The translations under genes were made by a program, and so were the position numbers. Of a DNA stretch of 64,000 bases, positions 54,008-64,000 are shown one piece after another. The stretch covers positions 2,865,501 through 2,929,500 of the forward strand of contig CM032798.1 in the NCBI GenBank assembly GCA_019155185.1, read 5' to 3'. Under the pieces are notes generated by a model, which saw only the letters and a program-made list of their open reading frames with translations, did not search any database and was not told the origin of the DNA. This DNA comes from Beaufortia kweichowensis (Eukaryota; Chordata; Actinopteri; Cypriniformes; Gastromyzontidae). The first letter of the stretch is position 1. The number at the start of each line of letters is the position of its first letter.

Positions 54008-57000
54008 TCATTTTAACACCAGCGTTGCTTCAGTACCATCTTTCTTCTTCAGGTACAGACCGTGAGTCAGGTGATGCTCTCGACGCAGGTATGCGTAGAA
54101 GTAGTCCGACACCAGAAGGATCTGTCAGGGATGCACATACATAAAGAATTGAATGTAAACTGTATAATATACTGTCAATAATCAAAACAGACAGTTCATA
54201 GTCAAAGTTCTGTACTATGTGCCAAAAAGGTAAGATGTGCTTTTATAATACACTGACCCATTTCTTTGCTTTTGTGTGTACAGTAAACATATAAAATACA
54301 TGTTTTTCTTGTGAATGACAAGTCTTTACAGAAACGGAGAAACGGAGAATGTGTGTCAAACATCAGATGCATGTGTCTCAGAGATAAAACACTCCCTATG
54401 GTGAACTCAATACACAGCTGTTTGGATGAAACTGATACAAGTTAATGAATAATGAAACTATGTTCCCATATCGATTTGTCCACCTGGTCAGACAGGTAGG
54501 TTTAGTAATAAAGTTGTTCTGTACTATGCTGTTCTGTGCTGTTCTGTTTGTTCAAACAAGTACGTTTGCGTATTAGTAAATTAATTATAATATATTTATT
54601 TGAAAAGGCTCTCCGTACATCAGGGCTTTCCACAATTAGGTCAGAAAAATGTGTTTATGAATTAGTAAATATGTTACTAACTACCAACCAGGGGCCTGAG
54701 GTCCTCTAGGAGCCCTCAGCAAACTTCTACTCATGATAAGAATAAAACAAGCATTACAATAAGCTAAAACAACTAAAAATTAAGATATTTCTGAGTTTGA
54801 TCATTTTTTTTACAAGTATAGGCAATACCAGCGTTATGAATGTGATATTTTTAGTCAGAACTTGAAATGTAAATTCTCACAGAATGTATTTATTATCAAT
54901 ATATTGAACCATATGTTCACATTTTCATCCAGAAATTAAGAAAGAGCAGTCTATGCACGAGTTAACTATTTAAAAAAAAAAAGAAAGAAAATTTACATGC
55001 GTTATGGATGTGACAAAAATAATGTGTTTTTGAGAGGCAACATGCTTTGTAGGATTTCCAAAGTATTTCCAAACTCCAAAGCAATAATACCAAACAAATG
55101 GAGAAGAGATGACTCTTCAAAGAACATAAAATAGTTATTTTATTTAAATTTTCATGTGTTCATCTATTAGAAATATGGACTGTTATGAATGTGACAATCC
55201 CAAAAAACAGCACTTTACCTGCCTATGAAAATGCTTTTAGACTTTTTAGAAAGAGAGTATTTAAACCACCCAATATTGACATCGGAGATACCAGTATGAT
55301 AAAAACCTTTGGAAAAAACCTTTCCATTTAGTCTATTTGCATGAATTGCCTATATACATTTTTCTAACAAAAAGGTTAAGATCTACTGGTGTAATGAACT
55401 TCAAACTCTACAAAGAACTTTAGAATTTATTTTTTAGAAGGACAACCATACAGTCTGTACTAGTTCAAATGTTTTTTCAAGCTGTACCTGTCCAACATTG
55501 AAGAGCAAGGTGATAGCGTAGTAAAAGTTGGAGTTGGCACTGCCAGCGTAGATCCAGAGATGCCAAAGTACAGGGAACAGTGCAGAACACGCCAGCAACA
55601 CACATGACACCAGAAAGATGTTCCTCAAAACTGAGAAAAAAAATGAAGAAATGTTTAGTATATAATCAATATATTATGAGGAGAAAATCTGATTATAAAC
55701 AGACTAAATTTGACAATCTTTCTTTTCCTGTTTGTAATGACGTATGCATTCCCCCCAATTAAAATGCCCTTTCCCCCCACTAATTTCCTTTCACTTTTAA
55801 TATTACCTGTCATTAAGACAATTCGCTTCCTGTTCACCCAACAATCTGTTTAAATAGCAAATAATCCAACAGAGGAAATAATGTGCGGGTTAAAGGAATA
55901 ATTCAACCAAAAATTGGACCCCACAGACTTTCCATAGTACGAATAAAAATGACTATGGTCAAGTCAATGGGGTCCATTTTTGGTGAACTATTCCTTTAAA
56001 CCCATGAAGTCCTTAATACAGAAAACTGAAGAGATTCTCACATCTGTAAAGATGAGTCCAGGCTGGTAGAAAAGCCATGTAGAGAGCGACATCACCCACT
56101 GTGGGGTACGACTTAAAGATTGAGATAATGGCAATCTGCATAAAGATGAGGAACACTGGATGCTCCCTGTGTACAGACAAACATATTCAAATGAGACTCG
56201 TATCTCTACAGAAAAATCATTATATGTGCCTGAATAAAGAAAACATAAACTGTTGCTAATAACATTAAAATAAACATTAATGTTTTTTTTTTATATTTTA
56301 TCAATGCAAAAATGAGAAAATCTGAAGATTTTAATAAAAATAAAGTCTTTATTTAAAAATGTTTTAGTACAAATATGGATTAAAAACCTATTATATAAAG
56401 TTGTTTTCATTAACAGAGTGCTATAAATGTTTATTACACTGAAATATGATCTGCAATACTTGATTCGTATTAGACAACTGTGGCTTTTGAATCATTATTA
56501 TGAAACTTATTTTTAACCACAAAGTAATATTCAAAGAGCAGCTTCAGGATGATACTAGTTCCAAATCAAAGTGTCAGGGTTTATTTTGGGACCAGCTGAC
56601 TGTTGCTACGACTCATGTTCAGCTGTATCAAGGACCTACTTGAGTTTGATGGAGAGAGGGATGGTGTAAAAAAAGACATTGATCTGGAAGACGCAGATGA
56701 AGAAGAGACGAAAGTGCTCGAACATCTCTGCGAAGAAATACCAGAAGAGTCCGATGTTTGGAGTAAGATCTGGAACAGACAGACTGTGGAAAACAAACAC
56801 AGACATATCATCTAAATAATAGTGTTTATCATCTAAAAAAAAGAGTTTAATGATAACATACAACCATTGCACATTATATTCAATCTTTGATTAGATAAGT
56901 GTGATAAATGACTGTGAACTGACATGAATCCATAAACAGAAGGAATGAAATCCCAGGAGCCCAGGAGAAAGAAGGAGAGCCCTGTGATGACCACCACACT

Positions 57001-59634
57001 GCCCACATATATGAAGACATACTGAAGAGTAAAGAACCAAAAACTGCTTCTCCACAGGTTCACTGGGATATACAACCTCTGAAAGACAGACAGAGAGATA
57101 TAAGACACACTGAGATCACTGCGAATAAAGATGCAGGTTCAAGTCTGACCATATTTCATTACTTTTGAATCAAATAAAAAACAATAAAACTGAATTACGA
57201 AACTCTAATATTAGGCAATACGGATGCAAATATGAAATATTTATTAAATAAATATTTTATTTATTAAATTTATTAAATACATTTTTCATCATTTCTTTGA
57301 ATACTCCTTTAAATAATAATTTCTGACATTATTTACATGCATTGTTTTATTATTCAAACTCACTTGCAGTAGAAACAGAAGCGCAGGAGCAAACAGGGTC
57401 AAAGGATAGATAGACTGATACGTGGCCAATGCTAAAAGTATCCCGCTCAACAAGGCACTACCTGAAGAAATAAAAACACACACAACACAACCCAAGATTA
57501 AGTCTCGTCTATGAGAGGTTTGAACCTGTATTGTTTCAAATGCAATTGAAAAGCGCTCACCTTTTAATGTACAGAGGATGAAGAGCGCAATAACGGCATT
57601 GTTCAGTCCACATGTCGACTTGGCCACACAAGACAGAATGGTAAAAGGGTTTAACAGATAACTGAAAGACAAACAATATGTTAAAGGTGAGAATCAGTGT
57701 CTTAGTTTGGGGCAGTTTCCCCAGACAGGGCTTAAGCCTAGTCTCAGACTAAAATGCAAACTTGATCTGCCGTAATTTAAAACAACTTGCAATCACATAT
57801 CTTAAAATATATAAGTGTTAAAAATATACAAGACGAACGCCGGTACTTTAAACCATCTTTTTAAAAACTACTTAAATGTCCTAATTTAACTAAGGCCTAG
57901 TCCTGGCTTAATCTAAGACTTGTCCAGGAAACCGCATCTATATCTAAAATGGGATTTAAAGTGCTCCAAATGTCACAACTTACAACATGGCAACCTTGAG
58001 AGGGATGTAAAACATCTCCTTGGGAGATCGAAGAAGCTCCAAACAGTCTTGTGGATACCGATCTGATTCCAAGGCATACTTCTGTTTTCTAAACTATACA
58101 ACATAAACAGGCAAATTTAACATTTTTATATTCAAAAGTATTATAAGAACCATTTCTAAAATATTATGGTATCAACATGATGCATTAATAAAAACCATGG
58201 AATCAGCAAAAAACATAACTTACCACATTCTTGTTATATATCTGGATTGATAGATAGAGGGCCACTGCTGTTATACAATCTGCTATCTGGTGTATTTTAC
58301 ACAAACACATGGAAATAGTTTAATTTCATCTTCGTTTAATCTGATTATTTGGGTCAAAATATGTGAGTGACAGACACTGATTCTAAAATGATCACTCATT
58401 GACTCATTCTGCACTAAATCCACAGTAAAGGAGAATAATTACTCTAAATTAAATGTACACAATATAATGTTAATGTAAACTGAACAGTACGTCTCTATGA
58501 GCTGTTATTGACAATCTTGCTCATTCATCACTGTAAGAGGCCATTGAGATTATCAGACCCAGACTAATGATTGAAAAAAACAGGAAAGACAAATAAAAGC
58601 AAGGTACTTACAATGAAAACGACCTCTGCATAGTCCACCACAAAATGAAAGAGATATATTATGAGGGGTGTCTGGAAGACAAGATAGTGCAATCTTCCAT
58701 GAGAGTACATAATTATCTACAACGACAGTATATGTCAAGTAAATGAACTTACTTCATGAAACACATCTCCTGAGTAAGGCGAGACCCCCAGATCCAACAA
58801 GGCAAGACCCTCCACAACTGTTTAACACAATCACATAATATATCAAAACAGTTGGAATAATGTATTACTTTCATATAAACTAGAAAAAGGCCTATTTGAA
58901 TAAAAAGGTGATTAAAATGGTCTTGTTTACAGACCCACACCCTATAAAATACTAATTATTATATACACTAATTAATATAGTAATTATTAGTAAAGTTTAC
59001 TATGGCAAAAAACATATAGTAAGTATACTACAGTATAAATCATGAGGGTATATATTTAACTTAAACTGCTAATTTTATTTATGAACTATCCAAATGCCTA
59101 TTTTGAGTCATTAAACAAAATGATGTTCAGTACTAAAAAAAACACATTAATATCACATTACTTCAATGAGATTTTCAGCTTATACATTTTGCCATATTGT
59201 TTGAATATATCATTGATTTTACCATGATGCGTACATATAGAATATAGTCTTTCATAATAATGGTTTAGATTGGGGTGTGAACAGGCTAAAGTCAAAATCT
59301 GCCCAACAAAACATTAATACGTGTGATTAAATGTAACAATACCAGTAATCTCATTAACAGCAATTAAGTGACACATGAACTATAAAAACATCGCATTGTC
59401 AACGTCTTTAAAGCATGCCTTTATTTGACAGCTCAGCAATGGGGCTGCATTACAAAACCAACTCCAAACAGCAAAACCATGCAGATTAAAACACACAAAC
59501 AAACCTCGCTTCCACGCATTCAAAGGCGACACCACTTCAACCCTCTCCGAAATTAAATCTGATAAACTGGAGCGGAATAAAACAGCTCTTATTGAAACAG
59601 ACACTATTAGCAGGAGTGTTAAAGGCGCCGCCAT
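54008..59634 (-). CDS. pigu: GPI transamidase component PIG-U, 12 exons
   Basis: Exons 59505-59634, 58753-58817, 58612-58671, 58224-58286, 57984-58093, 57561-57661, 57364-57461, 56924-57078, 56640-56783, 56042-56166, 55488-55630 and 54008-54121 join in phase to 1308 bp and 435 residues. That is the length I recall for human PIGU. PIG-U is a multi-pass ER membrane subunit of the GPI transamidase, which attaches GPI anchors to proteins. Family segments in order include MAAPLTLLLIVSVSIRAVLF, SERVEVVSPLNAWKR, DLGVSPYSGDVFHE, FHFVVDYAEVVF, YLLNPFTILSCVAKSTC, LALATYQSIYPLTLF, FLLGSWDFIP, SVPDLTPNIGLFWYFFAEMF, FKSYPTVGDVALYMAF, FPVLWHLWIYAGSANSNFYY and SDYFYAYLRREHHLTHGLYL. All introns are GT-AG. 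Two small MITEs sit in introns. The gene looks intact. Confidence 0.97.
55890..55999. mobile_element. Short Angel-like fold-back element in a pigu intron
   Basis: A 110-bp element is bounded by TTAAAGGAATAATTCAACC and GGTGAACTATTCCTTTAA, with the inner arms TGGACCCCA and TGGGGTCCA forming a stem. It shares ends with the two longer copies but lacks their middle. Confidence 0.75.
57711..57941. mobile_element. MITE with CCAGACAGGG-type ends in a pigu intron
   Basis: The left end CAGTTTCCCCAGACAGGG and the right end TTGTCCAGGAAACCGC are imperfect inverted repeats. Inner arms CCTAGTCTCAGACT and AAGGCCTAGTCCTGGCTTAA add to the fold-back. The sequence resembles a widespread fish repeat that I know by eye but cannot name with certainty. 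It lies between the pigu exons at 57561-57661 and 57984-58093. Confidence 0.65.
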
Positions 59635-59700
59635 TTTTGTCGCGAGGAAGAAGCTGTCGACGCGATGCACTCTGGGAAACGTAGTTCAATGTCATTTCCT
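59627..59700 (-). promoter_or_regulatory. pigu core promoter with YY1-like and ZNF143-like motifs
   Basis: On the minus strand AAAAATGGCGGC (59627-59638) is a YY1-type site spanning the start codon. Upstream, 59661-59686 reads AACTACGTTTCCCAGAGTGC followed by ATCGCG, which follows the ZNF143/STAF consensus (ACTACAA..CCCAGAATGC). Both are typical of TATA-less housekeeping promoters. Binding is inferred. Confidence 0.65.
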
Positions 59701-59719
59701 GCGCGCGGATTTCTACAGA

Positions 59720-60968
59720 AATAGATATGGAATATGGTTTGCATTGGACTACAATTAGAAGAAGCACTTTAAAATGTACATTATTTGCTACTTCCTGTAT
59801 ATGTTATTTTGAAATAATTTACACAATCGTTATTTTATTATTTAACAATCTACTAGTTCATTTCACTGGTAAAAAATAGGTTTTTACTGGTTCAAACTGG
59901 GCTGTTAATATTGCACTATGTTGAAGCATATCAGATGGCAGTAAAGTGGTTAATAATGAAGGGGCCATTTGAGTAAATCAATAAAAAGCACTTTAAATGA
60001 GGTTTTTAACGTCTCATTCATGAAGGACGATACTCTTCAACAAGCATTCTTATAGATTTTCAAAACTACCTACTATAGTAAAAATATTACTGTAGTAATA
60101 TTTCAAAAAAATATTACTAGTTTATAAGAGTAACATTTTTAAAAACATGTAGTGAAATTAATTATTTTAATGCTTAGAGGCATTATGGACAGTAAATAGT
60201 CAGTATTGTAATAGGACATGTTAGATAAGTTATATGGTTAATATAGCATTGGAACTATGTTTAGACAGATGACGACTGTCCCTCCAAACTGACGGGCTCA
60301 CACTTGACCCAAAAATCCTATAAGATAGTATAGAATTAATCATTCTTCACTCCAGTTGTAGTTTTAAATACATTGATTGGCATTTTTGTAATTTTCATGT
60401 GTCTGTATAATTTCCTGTTTGTGTATTATTATGATTTTGGTCAATCTTTTATTCAAGAGAAAATGTTTATGTAAAGCTGCATTGCAACCGTGCACATTAT
60501 GAAAATAAAATAAAATTTAATTTATAGCTTATGGTCAACATTTTTATCATCTTGATAACTTGATAAAAAGCAGAAATTAAGAATTTCAACAGGACGCTGC
60601 AGTAGAAAATGGGGGAAAATATCAACATTCCTACAGGGGAAGCCATTAAAAGTGTTTATTTAGCGCAATTTGAGCTTGAAAACAAAACTTCTGCTACCGT
60701 TGGTTTTAGGTTTCATTGCTGATCGAAAATATACGGTTTAAATGTGATCTTAGAGAGTAATTTTAAAGATATCGGTCTTCCACCATTCAAAGAGATAGGA
60801 CTTGGTCTTGTATGACTAAAACAGATGCCCGGAGGCGTTGCAAATAGTGCTGCCGAGTGCAGTGACTTTCCTTAGTGGGACTTTTAACTGACGCAAATAA
60901 TCCACGCCGTTGGACTTCTCCAGTGTAAATAAACTCTGCTGCATTCCCCGACGTTTCTACATTGCAAA
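59720..60968. other. Spacer between pigu and the Myb-like pseudogene
   Basis: AT-rich DNA without a supported exon. A short palindrome AAATATTACTGTAGTAATAT (about 60082-60103) lies in a run of TACTATAGTA-like words. Confidence 0.55.
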
Positions 60969-61380
60969 ATGCACGAAGAAACGCTCATAGAAAGAACCTG
61001 GACTGATTCTGAAACGAAAGTCCTGCTCTACATCCAAGCAAACGAGGAGCTCAGTAGGCAGATCAACGGAACCCGTTCCGATTATGTCATTTAGTGGGAA
61101 ATCGCGAAGCTCCTGCGCGGTCAGAGCATAACGAAAACTTAGCCACGGATCACCAGCAAACTAAAGACGCTTAAGAATACATTTCTGAGACTTCACGAAA
61201 CAAAAACAACAATCACGGTAAAGTTATTACGATCTATGCAACAACTTGAAGAACCTCAAAGCACGTGCCTAGAGGAAAGCAGGTCCACTGACATTGATAT
61301 ATCGATCAGCGATGAAGAGACTCGTGTCATTCCAAAAAGGTGGCATACTGCATACTGCAGAGTATCCTTTGCATACTAGT

Positions 61381-61798
61381 TTTTTTTTTGTTTTGTTTTT
61401 ATTGAACAGAGAAACATATTCCATACAGTTACAACAATTTAGAAATTTCAAATGCTAGGGGGGATATATATATATATATATATACAAAATTAAAGGAATA
61501 CATTAAAGAGTGTACATGCTTGCAAAATTCTAATAGCTTTTTGTTTCTTCGAGGGCAATATGGATTCAATATAATATTTCACTTCATTTTTAAATGCTAT
61601 AAAACATGTTTTTTTACCTGAAAATTTACATTTATGTATATGAAATTTGGCCATTAAAATAAAAAAATTAATAAAATAAGTGCAAGTCTGTTTATCTTTG
61701 GAGTTTACAATAATGCCTAAAAGAACATCTTTCCATTGCAAAATAAAATTTCCATCAACATTTCCAACAATAAAGTCAAGTACATTTTGCCAAAAAAA
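61381..61798 (-). mobile_element. 5'-truncated LINE (L1/Tx1-like) with poly(A) and 14-bp target-site duplication
   Basis: CTTTGCATACTAGT occurs at 61367-61380 and again at 61799-61812, exactly flanking the insert. Read on the minus strand, the insert ends in CAATAAAAACAAAACAAAA and more A's. It encodes an 83-residue C-terminal fragment (61490-61741) with ILMAKFHIHKCKF, typical of the end of L1/Tx1-clade reverse-transcriptase ORFs in fish. The perfect duplication shows retrotransposition by target priming and suggests a fairly recent event. Confidence 0.85.
61461..61485. repeat. (TA)n tract within the LINE 3' UTR
   Basis: A short alternating AT run inside the inserted LINE fragment. Confidence 0.8.
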
Positions 61799-62967
61799 CT
61801 TTGCATACTAGTATAGACGACACGCTGCACAGTGTCTACGTCATGCTTTTAATCAATTAAACCACGCCCACCACTGAGCAAGCAATGAAAACACAACACC
61901 GGTGCTATTTTATTCTTACTGTACTTTAAATATTTAATGCTACTAAATCATTATCCACACAGTATTCAGTATAATAATATATATACTGTACACACTTTGT
62001 ATGTACATACAGTATTAAATGTAAATGTTGTTAATGCTTTAACTTAAACAATGTAATTTATAATGATTTGTTTAACTGACTAGTATGTGCTGTGTTTCAG
62101 TTACTCAACCACCAAGAGAAAAGGCAAAGAAAGACAACAGAGAAATCATGAGAGATGAAGATGCTGTTGATATCCAGGATGAAAGAGAATATGTGGAAAG
62201 ATTGCGTAGAGAAGCCAGGGAAGAGCAAAAAGAAGAAAGAGCAAATCTGATGGCTATGTGGAGGAAATGATGGAGTTTCAAGGAAACCTCTTAAAGGAAT
62301 TTCTACACAACTCGTCCGTGCCTACACACAGACTTCCTTTTCTTACTGAGCACTAGCACAAGGTACATGGCACCATATGACCCGCCGGGGTAAATTTAGC
62401 CTTTTTATTGTTTTTTTCCAATGTAATTTTTGACAGATGACATTAGAGAAAGGATTGGTTAGTTTGATTTTATGGCGATTCAGTAAGCATAAAAAGAATA
62501 GCACTATTGACCATGTTTAAAGGTAAATGTTTAAAGGTTTTGTTGTATAATTTAAAATACATTGAGGAAACCAGTGAAAAAATATTGTACACAATACACA
62601 ATTCATCTTCAGCACTCAGGACCTTTCAGTTCTGTTGATTTTTCAACTTTTCACGGACTAATAGACATTTCAATTTTTATTTATTTTTCCCTCTTGCAGA
62701 ATGGAAACTGAAAATGAAAGCGTGCTCTCGCAAGAGGAAGAAGAGAAATGTGTTTCATCTGAGATTCCTGTCGTCTTGAACATACAGACTGTAAACTGTA
62801 CAAATGACAGTAAATCAAATATCACACCGCCATCCACACAACCCACAGAAAAGACAGATCTAGAGACATCTGTGCTATACAGACAGGAAAGAGTGTTACA
62901 GCTACAGGAAGAATATTATTCACTCAAAGTCAAGTACCTGAAAGAAAAGATGGCCAGAAGGACATAA

Positions 62968-64000
62968 GGAATTAGTAGTGAGGATGTGATGGTATGAATT
63001 CTTTTCAACAATCAATTTAAACCATTTTAGTTAAACCATTTAATTTTAAACCATTTTAACCATTTTACCAATTTTTTTGATGTTCTAACTATTAACTACT
63101 GTGACTTTAATACCCAAGCGTGCCTGGTGAATGTTGCATAGTTTGACCAGTAGATGGCAAAATGGTTCAGATATTTTACTGGTGTCACTACAACAAGAAA
63201 TTCCTGCCTATACATTTGTAAACTGTATGAATACACAGTTATTCACTGAAACCCTTCAGTTGACAGCTTTTGCATTTGTTGATTTTTGTGGCCGTTTTTT
63301 GCCCTTAAAGTCAACATAAATACAATGTATTCACCTTATTTGCTTTACTAATAAACTTACTGTATTATTTTGTTAATAGATGTTTCATTTGTTAAACACT
63401 TCTCATCAATGTTTTATCAGTGAATGGTATTACTAAGGAAGTTAATGTTTGTTTTTCACCAAAGTTACTAAAATTAACCTTTGATGCTAATTCAAAGCTA
63501 GTTAGTATAAATATAATAAAGTTTAAGACAATATTAGAAGAGTTCAAGTGTTAACCATTGGAAAATGTTGGATGATCTTGGGGGTGAACTTACCCTTTAA
63601 CCTCACATTTAGGTCTGACTATTTTCCGGTTTGGAATGGCACTTTTCTCAGTTAATCAATTGTTAATTATAAGAATAATGATAATGATAATGTTCCCCGC
63701 ACTAAATTTTGAATATCTTTGTTCACTTGTGGCACTTTAGCTGAAAGCCTTAGCATTGTTTTTCTTTAGATTTAAAGGCTATCATTTCGTGCTCATTCTT
63801 TCTGTCTTCCATTTCTTATCACAAGAAGACATTGCACAAATATAAATCTGTCTTGTATGAAATGTCTTTGTTCAAGTAAACACTAGATTTTTAAACGGAT
63901 GATATTTATGATGTTAACATACAATCTACTAGCCTATTCCACATTATTAGGCAGGAACGGCTATAAGCCATTTGTGTGTTGATTTTACTTAAATACAGTG
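62968..64000. other. Right-end flank without a supported gene
   Basis: AT-rich sequence. Apart from the CTCF-like motif and a degraded GGGTGAACTTACCCTTTAA end (about 63582-63600) of Angel type, I see nothing to call. Confidence 0.5.
63147..63159 (+). promoter_or_regulatory. CTCF-like motif
   Basis: CCAGTAGATGGCA fits the CTCF core in plus orientation, 180 bp past the last exon-like stretch of the Myb-like pseudogene. Confidence 0.4.

Larger units (their letters stand above)
60969..62967 (+). pseudogene. Degenerate Myb/SANT-like DNA-binding plus coiled-coil gene
   Basis: From ATG 60969 the frame gives ERTWTDSETKVLLYIQ, the first helix of a Myb/SANT-like (trihelix-type) domain. Amber codons follow at 61092-61094 and 61140-61142. 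Beyond them the same frame continues with WEIAKLLRG and SKLKTLKNTFLRLHE, as in the second and third helices. The second stop sits where this family usually has Trp, one G-to-A change from TGG. A LINE fragment (61381-61798) splits the locus. A later exon-like stretch (62101-62270, after TGTTTCAG) encodes a charged coiled coil, EYVERLRREAREEQKEERAN. Another (62700-62967, after CTCTTGCAG) encodes RQERVLQLQEEYYSLKVKYL and ends at TAA. This Myb plus C-terminal coiled-coil layout is common in transposon-related and domesticated fish genes. Whether the 3' exons are still expressed is unknown. Confidence 0.6.

Noticed and set aside
61490..61741. 83-residue minus-strand ORF as a separate gene
   Set aside because: It is the C-terminal end of the truncated LINE between the target-site duplications.
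62268..62356. Continuation of the Myb-like coiled-coil exon past its stop in another frame
   Set aside because: No single frame continues convincingly; a frameshift could not be shown.

Overview
The window looks like nuclear DNA from a ray-finned fish, probably a cyprinid. Spliced genes have GT-AG introns and vertebrate-type proteins. The non-coding DNA is AT-rich and full of microsatellites, short palindromic transposons and a tRNA-derived SINE of kinds common in teleosts. The cyprinid assignment is inferred from the repeats, not proved.

Three protein-coding genes lie in tandem on the minus strand. (1) 12460-41581 is an MTSS/MIM-family I-BAR gene. I joined 14 coding exons into a 779-residue protein, and two further in-frame exons (16140-16262 and 14320-14346) may be optional. 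Its last exon carries an unusual run of about 120 Gln/Asn-rich residues just before the C-terminal WH2 motif. (2) 44846-48117 is an OSGIN-family flavoprotein-like gene of 5 coding exons and 515 residues. It has a non-coding first exon near 49411-49553 and a TATA/CCAAT promoter. (3) 54008-59634 is pigu, the GPI-transamidase subunit PIG-U, with 12 exons and 435 residues. Its promoter carries ZNF143-like and YY1-like motifs.

On the plus strand, 60969-62967 holds the remains of a Myb/SANT-like plus coiled-coil gene. Two amber codons interrupt it, and a 5'-truncated LINE flanked by a 14-bp target-site duplication splits it.

The left end (1-12459) has no supported coding exon. It holds an orphan CpG-rich promoter-like stretch (about 3100-4240), a large GATA/GACA microsatellite, MITEs and probably the 3' UTR of the MTSS gene. 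The spacer at 42310-44845 separates the MTSS promoter from the 3' end of the OSGIN gene and contains a hairpin MITE. The spacer at 49760-54007 holds SINE-tail repeats and a CTCF-like motif.

The three intact genes do not form a pathway: they concern membrane/actin shaping, redox stress response and GPI anchoring. In people MTSS1 and OSGIN2 both lie on 8q, MTSS2 and OSGIN1 both on 16q, and PIGU on 20q. The tight linkage here may preserve an old paralogon. Both the MTSS and OSGIN copies could be ohnologues that mammals lack, which a phylogeny would test. I found no clear novel multi-gene system. The most unusual items are the Q-rich MTSS exon and the antioxidant-response-like element in the OSGIN leader intron.
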